Positions 33,674 to 42,818 of a DNA stretch of 64,000 nucleotides are shown one piece after another. A model generated the notes under the pieces. That model saw only the letters and a list, made by a program, of their open reading frames with translations. It had not been told where the DNA came from and made no database searches. The position numbers were made by a program, and so were the translations under genes. Source of the stretch: an uncultured Flavobacteriaceae bacterium (GTDB lineage Bacteria > Bacteroidota > Bacteroidia > Flavobacteriales > Flavobacteriaceae); contig CALGLR010000057.1 of the NCBI GenBank assembly GCA_937959395.1, forward strand, positions 16,474 through 80,473, read 5' to 3'. Numbering within the stretch: position 1 is the stretch's first letter; every line of letters starts with the position of its first letter.

Positions 33674-34429
33674 ATGCGAGTAATAATAATAGAAGACGAA
33701 AAACCTTCAGCAAGGCGTTTACAGCGTTTATTGTTAGAATTGAATATAGAAGCAAAGGTGCTTTTGCATTCTGTAGAGGAATCTATTGAATGGTTTAATA
33801 ATAATGAACATCCAGATCTTATTTTTTTAGATATTCAATTAAGTGATGGTCTATCATTCGAGATTTTTGAAGCTGTAGAAATAAAATCGGCTATTATTTT
33901 TACCACGGCATATGATGAATATGCTTTGCAAGCATTTAAATTAAATAGCATTGATTATTTATTGAAACCAATTGATGATGAAGATTTGGAAACGGCAGTA
34001 TCTAAGTATAAAGAGCGGATTCCTAAAAAACAAAATTTAGAATTAGATTTTGATGCTATTAAAAAGCTATTAATAAATCCAATAGAGAGAGCATATAAGA
34101 AACGATTCTCGGTAAAAGTAGGGCAGCATTTAAAATTAATTAATATTGAAGACATTGAATGTTTTTATAGTGAAAACAAAGGCACTTATTTATATACCAA
34201 AGATGGACGTAATTATCTTATAGATACAACTCTCGAAGAATTAAATAATGATTTAGATCCTAATGTGTTTTTTAGAATAAACCGAAAATTTTATATAAAT
34301 ATTAATGCCATTAAAGATATGGTAAGTTATACCAATTCTAGATTACAAATAAAGCTTAATTCTTACAATGAAAGTGATGTAATTGTTGCTAGAGAACGTG
34401 TTAAAGACTTTAAAAAGTGGTTAGAATAA
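33674..34429 (+). CDS. LytTR family response regulator
   Basis: The 251-residue protein has a receiver domain (1-120) with the acidic pocket at Glu7/Asp8, phospho-acceptor Asp53 in LIFLDIQLSDG, the Thr in TTAYDEYAL and Lys in YLLKPID. A LytTR DNA-binding domain follows (about 145-250: IEDIECFYSENKGTYLYTKD, FFRINRKFYINI). LytTR proteins bind two 9-bp direct half sites with a spacer of about 12 bp. Three such sites occur in this window, one in front of the LytS-type kinase operon, so this protein is the likely regulator of all three. Its gene is separated from the kinase by the cellulase gene. Confidence 0.93.
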   Translation: MRVIIIEDEKPSARRLQRLLLELNIEAKVLLHSVEESIEWFNNNEHPDLIFLDIQLSDGLSFEIFEAVEIKSAIIFTTAYDEYALQAFKLNSIDYLLKPIDDEDLETAVSKYKERIPKKQNLELDFDAIKKLLINPIERAYKKRFSVKVGQHLKLINIEDIECFYSENKGTYLYTKDGRNYLIDTTLEELNNDLDPNVFFRINRKFYININAIKDMVSYTNSRLQIKLNSYNESDVIVARERVKDFKKWLE

Positions 34430-34442
34430 ACCTAAACTTAGC

Positions 34443-36419
34443 TTAATTTGTTTTAGGAAATGAAATACTAAAAGTACTACCAGTACCAAGAGTACTTTCT
34501 ACTTTTATTTCTCCATTATTTAATTCGGTAAGTTCTTTACATATTTTTAAACCTAGACCAGTTCCAGTTTCATTTTGAGTCCCATTGGTTGTAAAAGTAT
34601 CTTCGGCAAATAATTTACTTATGTTTGCAGGATCGATACCTATTCCGGTATCCATAAAGTAAATTTTAAAGCGGTCATTTAATTCTTCAGAAATTAGAGT
34701 AACGCTATCTCCAGAATCACAAAACTTAATAGCGTTAGCAATTAAATTTTGAGCAATAATACCAAACATATCCTTATCTGCATATATTACTGTAGGCGCT
34801 AACTTATTAATTAACTTAATATTTTTTTGTTCAGATTTAGGTTTAAAATAGCTGAATTTACTAATAATAATGTCTGTAATGTCGAAAAGAGTAGGATTAG
34901 CATTTAGCTCTTTCATTTGCGATTTAGACCAATTTAATAAGTTATTTAATAGAATGGAAGTTTGGTGCGTTCTGTTTGATAATAATGGGATGATTTCTTG
35001 AAATTCTTCAGGAGAAAATGCATTTTCTTTCATTAAACTAAGGCTGCCATCAAGACTGCTAATTTCATTTTTTAGATCGTGAGAAATGATAGAAAAAAGT
35101 TTGTTTTTTACCTGATTAGATTCATTTAATTGCGTAATGTATTTTTTCCTCTCTTTTCTATTTCTAATAATAGTAAATAAGAATATAGAAGTAATTAAAA
35201 GAATACCTAAAATCACATAAATTAGAATTCTGTATTTAAATATAGAGGCTTTACTTTCTTCTTCTCTTCTTGATTGTTCATCAATTAACTTGAGGTGTTT
35301 TAATTCTTCTTCATATCTAGATTTTGTTGAGTTTATCTTATTTTTACTAGCTTCAGCTGCTTTTTTGTCTGATAATTTTTGATATTTTTTTTGCCAAACT
35401 AAAGCGTCATAAAAATTTCCTCTAGCAGAATCTAACTTAGAGCTAAATTCATAATTTTTTAATAACAAAGGTGCTATTTTTAAATCGGTAAACTTTTTAC
35501 GAGAACTCGTTAAAAATTGATTTGCTTTCTTATAATTTTTTAAATGTAAAGAGACCAACCCCATTTGCTGTTCTGCGTTAACCATCAAGACTTTCCAATC
35601 TGCTTTATCGCCAATAATAAATGTGGAGTCGTAATATTTTTTTGCTGTTGCATAATCTTTTTTTGCTAAATATACTTTAGCTGAAAGACTGTAGGACTGA
35701 GCAATGATTCTATAATCCTTTTTCTTTTTTCCAATTTTAAGAGCTCCATCTAGAAATATTTTAGCACTATCTGGCTTTTTATTATCAATGTATAATAAAG
35801 CTATATTATTCATCATTGTCTCTTCACCAGGTAATTTTTTTAATTTCGTTAGGTGTAACGATTTGTTATAATATTTTTTAGCGTTTTCAAAATCGTCTAA
35901 AGAGCTATATATATTTCCAAGATTATTATAGCCATTGGTTAACCCAGTAGTATCGTTTAATCTACTAAAATCCATAGTAGCACTTAATAAATAATCGGCA
36001 GCTTTTTCCGAGTTACCAAGTCGTTGTTCTATACTGCCTATGTTATTTTTAACAGCCGCCAAACCGCGAACATGTTTAACCTTTTCAAAATAAATTCGAG
36101 CTTGTTCATAATTTATAACGGCTTGAATACTTTGATTTTTTGAGTTTTTTATGAATCCGATTTGGTGATATATTACTCCAGTTCCTAAATCATTTTGCAT
36201 CTGTTTAGAAACATCTAATAATCTATTAGCATAGATTAATGCTTCATCATAATCTCTATTTTGTATCATTTTTCGCAATGTTATGTTTGCATTGCTAAAA
36301 GAGGTAGAATCGGATATTTTTTCTATATCAGATAGGTATATATCTTGTTCATCATTTTGTGAAATAGAAAATAGATGTATTAAAACTGTGAAAATAAAGA
36401 TGAGACCGCGCTTTCTCAT
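34443..36419 (-). CDS. TPR sensor histidine kinase A
   Basis: The 658-residue protein has a signal peptide ending near FSISQ, then a periplasmic region of about 370 residues with several TPR units (for example GYNNLGNIYSSLDDFENAKK and YSLSAKVYLAKKDYATAKKY). A coiled coil, one membrane helix (about 395-415), a HisKA domain with the phospho-acceptor in IISHDLKNEI, and HATPase boxes follow (AQNLIANAIKF, MDTGIGIDP, GTGLGLKI). It is closely related along its whole length to kinase B upstream on the same strand. No response regulator is adjacent on this strand; the nearest is the convergent LytTR gene. The signal is unknown. Confidence 0.9.
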   Translation of the reverse strand: MRKRGLIFIFTVLIHLFSISQNDEQDIYLSDIEKISDSTSFSNANITLRKMIQNRDYDEALIYANRLLDVSKQMQNDLGTGVIYHQIGFIKNSKNQSIQAVINYEQARIYFEKVKHVRGLAAVKNNIGSIEQRLGNSEKAADYLLSATMDFSRLNDTTGLTNGYNNLGNIYSSLDDFENAKKYYNKSLHLTKLKKLPGEETMMNNIALLYIDNKKPDSAKIFLDGALKIGKKKKDYRIIAQSYSLSAKVYLAKKDYATAKKYYDSTFIIGDKADWKVLMVNAEQQMGLVSLHLKNYKKANQFLTSSRKKFTDLKIAPLLLKNYEFSSKLDSARGNFYDALVWQKKYQKLSDKKAAEASKNKINSTKSRYEEELKHLKLIDEQSRREEESKASIFKYRILIYVILGILLITSIFLFTIIRNRKERKKYITQLNESNQVKNKLFSIISHDLKNEISSLDGSLSLMKENAFSPEEFQEIIPLLSNRTHQTSILLNNLLNWSKSQMKELNANPTLFDITDIIISKFSYFKPKSEQKNIKLINKLAPTVIYADKDMFGIIAQNLIANAIKFCDSGDSVTLISEELNDRFKIYFMDTGIGIDPANISKLFAEDTFTTNGTQNETGTGLGLKICKELTELNNGEIKVESTLGTGSTFSISFPKTN

Positions 36420-36592
36420 ATAGTTTACCTAGGGGTATAAGTGATAAAATGCATTTTTTTTATTAAAATAAGCATTTTTTTTAATAAGTGTTAAATATTG
36501 CAATAAATTCTTTTGTTTTTATAAAAAAATAAAGAATTTATTGCAGTTTGTTTATATTAAAATCGTGGTTTTGAGAAACCAATATCTTTATT

Positions 36593-38569
36593 TTAACTAG
36601 CTTTAGGTAGAGAGATACAGAAAGTGCTGCCAGTTCCTAAAGCGCTATCTACTTTAATTTTTCCGTTATTTAATTCGGTAAGTTCTTTGCATATTTTTAA
36701 ACCTAAACCGGTTCCTGTTTCATTTTGAGTCCCATTGGTTGTAAAAGTATCTTCAGCAAATAGTTTACTTAGGTTTGCAGGATCGATACCAATTCCTGTG
36801 TCCATAAAGTAGATTTTAAAATGATCACTTAATTCTTCAGAAATTAAAGTAACACTATCACCCGAGTCACAAAACTTAATAGCATTGGCAATTAAGTTTT
36901 GAGAAATGATGCCAAACATATCTTTATCTGCATAAATTTTAGTGGGAGCCAATTTATTAATTAGTTTAATGTTTTTTTGTTCAGCCTTGGGTTTAAAGTA
37001 ACTAAATTTACTTGATATAACTTCAGTAATGTCAAAGTGTGTTGGATTAGCATTCAACTCTTTCATTTGAGATTTAGACCAATTCAATAAGTTATTTAAT
37101 AAAATAGAAGTTTGGTGAGTTCTATTTGATAATAATGGGATAATTTCTTGAAATTCTTCTGGAGAAAAAGCGTTTTCTTTCATTAAACTAAGACTACCAT
37201 CAAGACCACTAATTTCATTTTTTAGATCGTGAGAAATAATAGAAAAAAGTTTGTTTTTTACATTATTAGATTCATTTAATTGATCTATGTATTTCTGTCT
37301 TTCTTTTCTATTTCTAATAATAGTAAATAATAGTATTGAAGTAATCAAAAGAATACCTAATACAACATATATTAAGATCTTATATTTAAATATAGAGGCT
37401 TTGTTTTCTTGTTCTTTTCGGGCTTGCGCATCAATTAGTTTTAAGTGTTTTAATTCTGTTTCGTAACGCGATTTTGTTAAGTTTATTTTATTTTTTGTGG
37501 CTATAGATGTTCTTTTATTAGAAAGTTCTTGATATTTTTTTTGCCATACTAATGCTTTATAATAATTTCCTCTTGCAGAATCTAGTTTAGAACTAAATTC
37601 ATAGTTTTTTAATAATAAAGGGTCTATTTTTAAATCGGTAAATTTTTTACGCGTACTGGTTAAAAATTGATCGGCTTTATTATAGTTCTTTAGCTTTAAA
37701 GATACCAGCCCCATTTGCTGTTCTGCATTAATCATTAATATATTCCATTGCGCTTTATCTCCTATAAGAAAAGTGGAATCATAATATTTTTTTGCAGTTA
37801 GATACTCTTTTTTCGCTAAATAAACTTTTGCTGAAAGGCTATAAGATTGAGCAATATATCTATACTCCTTTTTTTTCTTCCCAATTTTAAGGGCTTTATT
37901 TAGTAGTATTTTGGCACTATCTGGCTTTTTGTTATTAATGTATAATAATGCGATGTTATTTAGCGTTTTCTCTTCTTCATCTAATTTTTTTAATTTCGTT
38001 AGGTGTAACGATTTGTTATAATATTTTTTAGCGTTTTTAAAATCGTCTAAAGCATTGTATATGTTTCCAAGGTTATTATAACCATTGGCTACTCCAACAG
38101 TATCATTTAATCTACTAAAATCCATAGTTGCTCCTAGTAAATAATCAGCAGCTTTTTCAGAATTGCCAAGACGTTGTTCTATACTACCTAATTTATTTTT
38201 TACATCAGCTAAGCCTTTAAGATGGTCAGCTTTTTCAAAATATATTTGTGCTTGTTCATAGTTTATAATGGCCTGAATTCTTTTATTTTTAGCATTATTA
38301 ATAATGCCAATTTGATCATACATCATTCCTATGCTTAAATCGTTTTGCATGCGTTTAGCAACCTCTAATAATTTATTAGCATAAATTAAGGCTTCATCAT
38401 AGTTTTTGTTATCTATAATTTTTTGCAATGCGATGTTGGCATTACTAAAAGACGTAGAATCTGATATTTTCTCAGTATCAAAAAAATAAATATTAGGAGT
38501 TTCATTTTGTGAAAAACAAAATGATTGCATTAAAAGAGTAATAATAAAAAGGACAAAGTGCTTTTTCAT
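36593..38569 (-). CDS. TPR sensor histidine kinase B (tandem paralogue)
   Basis: This protein is also 658 residues, with the same layout as kinase A: signal peptide ending near CFSQ, periplasmic TPR array, one membrane helix, HisKA with IISHDLKNEI, and HATPase boxes (SQNLIANAIKF, MDTGIGIDP, GTGLGLKI). The catalytic half is almost identical to kinase A, and the TPR half is more divergent, which suits a duplication followed by change in sensing. A 173-bp gap with no terminator-like hairpin separates the genes. Equal lengths and the absence of indels point to a recent tandem duplication. Confidence 0.9.
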   Translation of the reverse strand: MKKHFVLFIITLLMQSFCFSQNETPNIYFFDTEKISDSTSFSNANIALQKIIDNKNYDEALIYANKLLEVAKRMQNDLSIGMMYDQIGIINNAKNKRIQAIINYEQAQIYFEKADHLKGLADVKNKLGSIEQRLGNSEKAADYLLGATMDFSRLNDTVGVANGYNNLGNIYNALDDFKNAKKYYNKSLHLTKLKKLDEEEKTLNNIALLYINNKKPDSAKILLNKALKIGKKKKEYRYIAQSYSLSAKVYLAKKEYLTAKKYYDSTFLIGDKAQWNILMINAEQQMGLVSLKLKNYNKADQFLTSTRKKFTDLKIDPLLLKNYEFSSKLDSARGNYYKALVWQKKYQELSNKRTSIATKNKINLTKSRYETELKHLKLIDAQARKEQENKASIFKYKILIYVVLGILLITSILLFTIIRNRKERQKYIDQLNESNNVKNKLFSIISHDLKNEISGLDGSLSLMKENAFSPEEFQEIIPLLSNRTHQTSILLNNLLNWSKSQMKELNANPTHFDITEVISSKFSYFKPKAEQKNIKLINKLAPTKIYADKDMFGIISQNLIANAIKFCDSGDSVTLISEELSDHFKIYFMDTGIGIDPANLSKLFAEDTFTTNGTQNETGTGLGLKICKELTELNNGKIKVDSALGTGSTFCISLPKAS

Positions 38570-38819
38570 ATATTATGAAATAAAGATAAATGCGATTAAT
38601 TGTTTAAAGTAGACATTTTTATTTTTATTTCAAATTATTTTACTTTGAACATCAATGTATTCCTAGAATAGTTCTTTAACGTAAAGTGTGTTTTAAAATT
38701 TTTAAGTTGAATTAAATAGAGCGTTTTTAACAGATTATTGCCTATCAAATTAAACTATAATCATTTAAATAACTAGCTACTATAATTGTTAATTATTAAT
38801 ATATCAGGATATTATATCG

Positions 38820-39992
38820 CTATTCATGTTCTTCTATCCTATTGTCATCAAAAGCACTTGGTAACAGTTTAGGAATAAATTTAATAACAAAAGGTAGTAA
38901 TAAAGCACCACCAGGTAATAAGAATATTGCGAGACTGGGAATAGACTTAAAAATGTCTAACAATTGTTTTTGTACTTTTTTTTGTTCAGTTTTGTCTAAT
39001 TCTCTTATTGTAGATTGGCTAAGTAAAATCATTAACTCTTTGCTTTCATTTAATTCTTTTGATAAACGTTTGCTATTTCTAGAAATCAATTTATTTACCA
39101 TTTTACTAGAATTATTGTAAAATGTTTTTACAATATTTTTGGAGCCCAAAAGTACAATGTCATCTTTATAATTATGATGAAATATTTTAATAGAGCGCTT
39201 TGCAGTTGTAATATCGTAAGGCGTTAGATTTAGGTTTTTACCTAATTTATTTAAAAAGACAGATTCATTTTCGTCTATTATAGCATCGCTCCACATGGCC
39301 ATTGCAGAAAGGTCAAGAATATATAACGCTTGTAGCTTGCTAGTAATTAAATTTATAGCTTCATCGTAAATTAGATTTGTGTCTTTTTGATAACGCAAAG
39401 ATTGCTCAAAAAGCTTAATTAAGCTTTCATCATACTCGGTTTTATTTATTTTAGAATTTAAAGCACTAAGCGTTAGAGTTTCTATAGTTGCTTCTTTTTC
39501 TTTTATTTCTTCTATAGAAATTTCTCCTGTTTTTAAATAATATTCGTAAGCTAAAATATCTATAAAAAGCAAGGCATTAGTAACAAAATAGTTAAAGCTC
39601 TTGTCTATGAGATTATCGTCTATTTGAATGCGTTTGTGTATTATTTTTTCTAAAGTTTCAGAAGTCGATTTTGTTTTTATTAATTCAGAAAACCAAGATT
39701 CTTTATGAGCATTTATTTTTTCATAAAAAGCAATAATAGACTCAGTAAATTTGTCTTCATTGTTTGATTTACTATGACAAGTGAAAAAAGCTATCGCTAA
39801 ATTTATTTTACATATTTCTTCAGTAGAAAGGTCTTCTTTTTCAATTATATTATTAACAACAAAGACATTATTACCGTAAATAAAACCACAGGCTCTTAAT
39901 TTAGGGTATAAAGTTTCTAAATCGATTAAATCATTAGATTGATCTAATACCGAAACTAATTTTTTTATCCAGCCATTTGCTGATGGATTCAT
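38820..39992 (-). CDS. LETM1-related, biofilm-associated-type protein
   Basis: The 390-residue protein has no signal peptide. It has a middle helical region containing MAMWSDAIIDENESVFLNKL, reminiscent of a TerB-like calcium/tellurite motif, and a C-terminal LETM1-like segment (about 350-378: SIPSLAIFLLPGGALLLPFV). It matches the Flavobacteriaceae family annotated as LETM1-related biofilm-associated protein. The molecular role is not established; LETM1 in mitochondria is a cation/proton exchanger component. It is probably a monocistronic unit, as a terminator for the YceI gene lies just upstream. Confidence 0.75.
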   Translation of the reverse strand: MNPSANGWIKKLVSVLDQSNDLIDLETLYPKLRACGFIYGNNVFVVNNIIEKEDLSTEEICKINLAIAFFTCHSKSNNEDKFTESIIAFYEKINAHKESWFSELIKTKSTSETLEKIIHKRIQIDDNLIDKSFNYFVTNALLFIDILAYEYYLKTGEISIEEIKEKEATIETLTLSALNSKINKTEYDESLIKLFEQSLRYQKDTNLIYDEAINLITSKLQALYILDLSAMAMWSDAIIDENESVFLNKLGKNLNLTPYDITTAKRSIKIFHHNYKDDIVLLGSKNIVKTFYNNSSKMVNKLISRNSKRLSKELNESKELMILLSQSTIRELDKTEQKKVQKQLLDIFKSIPSLAIFLLPGGALLLPFVIKFIPKLLPSAFDDNRIEEHE

Positions 39993-40013
39993 AACTATTG
40001 ATAGTTTTATTTA

Positions 40014-40048
40014 AAATAAGAAAAGCTACTCAATGCAAGTAGCTTTTC
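40014..40048 (-). terminator. Rho-independent terminator of the YceI gene
   Basis: Perfect 11-bp arms GAAAAGCTACT/AGTAGCTTTTC (40020-40030 and 40038-40048) flank a 7-nt loop. On the minus strand a T-rich stretch follows. It lies 55 bp past the YceI stop and just upstream of the LETM1-like gene. Confidence 0.88.
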
Positions 40049-40103
40049 TATATTGTTTTAGAGTAAACTATTTTAAAACGGCATGAGTGTTATACCTTTT
40101 GTA

Positions 40104-40733
40104 TTAGTTTTTTCTTAAAAAAGTATTCACTTCTATCGCAACATCTTCCCATGTTTTACTTACTCCATCAGGGCCTTTATGTAAATCATAGCAAACTTTG
40201 TTTAAAGCCGCTAAAGCACCTAGAGCGTTCCAATCTTTTAATTGCATTGTTCCTTTTAAACTAACACGTCTTTCGTCTGTTACTGTAACTTTTAAAGGTA
40301 AATCGTTAGTAACGCCATTCATAGTTAGCGTAGCTACATACTTGTTATTGCTATTTTTAATCGTTCCTTTTATAAATTCGGTATTAAGCATGCTACCAAA
40401 GAAAGAGGCTTTTATTTTTGCATCTCTTGTATTAGTTTTATCGTTAGTAAATAAACTACTAATAGGGATAGAAAATTTTAAATCATTTAAAGCTTCCTCT
40501 GGAGTAGACCCTGATTTGTTTTCAAAATTTAAAGTTGTAAACTCTCCACCAACTCCTTTCTTTTCGGTTGTTTTATAAGCAGTCCATTTTACCGAGGTTG
40601 CTTCCGACTTAACAACAAATTTTTCAGTGGTTTCAACTTCTGTTGTAGACTCGATATTGGATTCTTTTTTATCATTTTTACATGATAATATACCTAATGA
40701 TAATGTAATTAATAAGATGCTTATTTTTTTCAT
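40104..40733 (-). CDS. YceI-like lipoprotein
   Basis: The 209-residue protein has a lipoprotein signal (LSLGILSCKND, Cys at about 18) and a Thr/Glu-rich linker. A YceI-type domain follows: SEATSVKWTAYKTTEKKGVG, ASFFGSMLNTEFIKGTI, and VTNDLPLKVTV. YceI domains are lipocalin-like and bind isoprenoid-type lipids. The C-terminal region (YDLHKGPDGVSKTWEDVAIE) is a Bacteroidetes variant. It lies downstream of the broken S9 peptidase gene on the same strand, with a stray copy of the sortilin gene's 3' end in between, and ends at a strong terminator. Confidence 0.85.
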   Translation of the reverse strand: MKKISILLITLSLGILSCKNDKKESNIESTTEVETTEKFVVKSEATSVKWTAYKTTEKKGVGGEFTTLNFENKSGSTPEEALNDLKFSIPISSLFTNDKTNTRDAKIKASFFGSMLNTEFIKGTIKNSNNKYVATLTMNGVTNDLPLKVTVTDERRVSLKGTMQLKDWNALGALAALNKVCYDLHKGPDGVSKTWEDVAIEVNTFLRKN

Positions 40734-40768
40734 TTCCTTTTGATTTTATTATGCAATAAAGTTAAGTG

Positions 40769-40801
40769 TTTTTTAATCTAAATTAAAAGATTTTGTTTCT
40801 T
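40769..40801. repeat. 33-bp direct repeat left of the S9 peptidase gene
   Basis: This is identical over 33 bp to 42786-42818. The latter lies in the final codons of the sortilin-type gene (ETKSFNLD-stop on the minus strand). This copy lies in non-coding DNA between the S9 gene and the YceI gene. The direct repeats bracket the complete S9 gene. Confidence 0.92.
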
Positions 40802-40813
40802 AAAAAAAATCTA

Positions 40814-42757
40814 TTATTCTTCCAGTGGTATTTTTATTTTAGATTTTTTACTATCTGTAGGGGAGGTAGTTTTTTTAAGGTGTTTATTTAAAAAAATGAG
40901 TATTTTACTGTATGCTTCTATTTGATTTTCTTTTTTTACGAAACCATGTCCTTCGTCTTCAAACAGCACATATTCTACAGGAACACCATTTTTACGAACA
41001 CCAGCAACAATTTCATCAGATTCTACTTGAAGTACTCGTGGGTCTTTAGCTCCTTGTAAAACAATAAGAGGTTTAGTAACCTTGTCGGTATGAAATAGGG
41101 GTGAAATTTTCTTTAGTCTTATAGAATCTGAAGTATGAGGGTTTCCTAGCTCCTTATACAGTGCATCTTTAAAAGATTCTCACCATGGAGGAATATTTTT
41201 TAAAGTTCTCATCCAATTGGTAACACCATAAATATTAACACCAACAGCAAACTCTTCAGGGGTATAAGTTAATCCTGCCATAGTCATGTATCCGCCATAT
41301 GATCCTCCCATAATCCCAATTTTAGAGGGATCTATTTCTGGGCGAGAAGCCAACCAGTTTTTACCTTCAACACAATCTTGAAGATCTTTTTCACCATGGT
41401 TAAGATCATCCATTTGATAAAATGTTTTACCATAACCACTACTACCACGATTATTTACAGCTAAAACAGCATAACCATGATTGACTACGTATTGAATTAA
41501 TGAACTAAAGCGTTGTGTAGATTGTCCTCCTGGGCCACCGTGTACCCATAACATTGCTGGTACTTTGTTATTTTTTGTAGCTTGATGAGGTTTGTAATAA
41601 ATGGCAGGAATTTCAACACCATCAAATGATTTATATCTAATCACTTCAGCATTTACCATATGATCGCTATCTATTTCCTTATTAAGGACATCACTAAGTT
41701 GATGCTGTGCTTTGGTTTCAAGATTATAAGTATACAAATTAGAAGGGGTATGGGATCCACCAACATAAAAGCGAATGTTTTTTTCGTCTTTAGAGAATAT
41801 GACATTTGTAATACTTCCATTTTTGAAATCTGGCAAGGGCAAGGCCTTCCCAGTAGTTACATCAGTAATTTCTATTTTGCTTTTTGCATCTTCATTTATA
41901 AAGTCAACTCTATATTTTCCCGTTTTTGTATAATAGCTGCCATCAATGTCCCAATTCTTTTCTAGTACTTTTTCTCTAGTTTTTTTCTCTATATTATACC
42001 GCATTAAATAGGAGAATTCTGAACCTTGATCAGTAGTGTAATACAACCATTTACTATCTTTTGAAAAGTCTTCAGCAAAGTTTTTACTTTGTTTTTTATT
42101 AATTTTATCCATAGTTTTTGTTACTGTATTATAGATAAAAAGATCATTATCATTTGTGTTTATAGTTTTTATAAGGGCAATTGTTTTTTTGTCTCTAGAA
42201 ATACTATTAAAATCTAATCCTTTATCATTTTGATAGATTAGTTTAGATTCAAATTTTTCGATATCCATTTCGTATAAATCCACATAGCGTTTATCTCGTT
42301 TATTAGAACCGTAAAAAAAGCTTTTTTCATCATCTGTCCAGCCATAAAAAGACGCTCTAGCATCTTCAAAGGGAGTTAATTCTTTAATGCTTGCATCTGT
42401 ATCTCTTAGATATAAATGAAAAATTTCATTACCATTATCATCCATACGAAATAACATACGCTCGTCGTTTGGAAAGTAAGAAACCGAAAAAATAGAAGAA
42501 CTATCAGATTTAGTTATAGCTTTGTATTCTCCACCAGTGTTTGGAACAGTATATATGTTATATATGCCTGAACGGTTACTTGAGACCAGTAGTTTTGAAT
42601 TGTCAGGAGAGAAACTTCCGCCACTAATGGCTTCATTATTCATAAATTGTTCAATGGTATACTGCTTTAAATTATTTACAATGTCCTTTCTCTTATTCTC
42701 TTTTTTACAGCTACTAATTAATATCGCTAAACTAAAAATAAGGGTTAGTTTTTTCAT
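40814..42757 (-). pseudogene. S9 prolyl-oligopeptidase family lipoprotein with in-frame stop
   Basis: The full reading frame of 647 codons starts with a lipoprotein signal (LAILISSCKKE). A beta-propeller of PD40-like repeats and an alpha/beta-hydrolase domain with catalytic Ser486 (MGGSYGG) follow. At 41180-41182 the frame has TGA after NIPPW, where homologues read WWE, so TGG has probably become TGA. Beyond it the same frame stays open for 122 codons and contains the catalytic Asp (GAKDPRV) and His (DEGHGF), ending at 40814. The truncated 525-residue product lacks two of the three catalytic residues and should be inactive. Thirty-three-bp direct repeats flank the gene. Confidence 0.85.
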
Positions 42758-42785
42758 GATTTCTTTTGAATTAATTTTTATGATA

Positions 42786-42818
42786 TTTTTTAATCTAAAT
42801 TAAAAGATTTTGTTTCTT
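42786..42818. repeat. 33-bp direct repeat at the 3' end of the sortilin-type gene
   Basis: This copy encodes the final nine residues and stop of the sortilin-type protein. The identical non-coding copy is at 40769-40801. Together they look like a duplicated insertion boundary around the S9 gene. Confidence 0.92.

Noticed and set aside
40198..40578. 126-codon plus-strand ORF over the YceI gene
   Set aside because: It is the reverse shadow of a recognised lipoprotein.
41180..41182. TGA as selenocysteine or programmed read-through in the S9 gene
   Set aside because: The position is a Trp in the expected family motif and not a catalytic Cys. I saw no selenocysteine-insertion stem-loop, so a nonsense mutation or sequence error is simpler.
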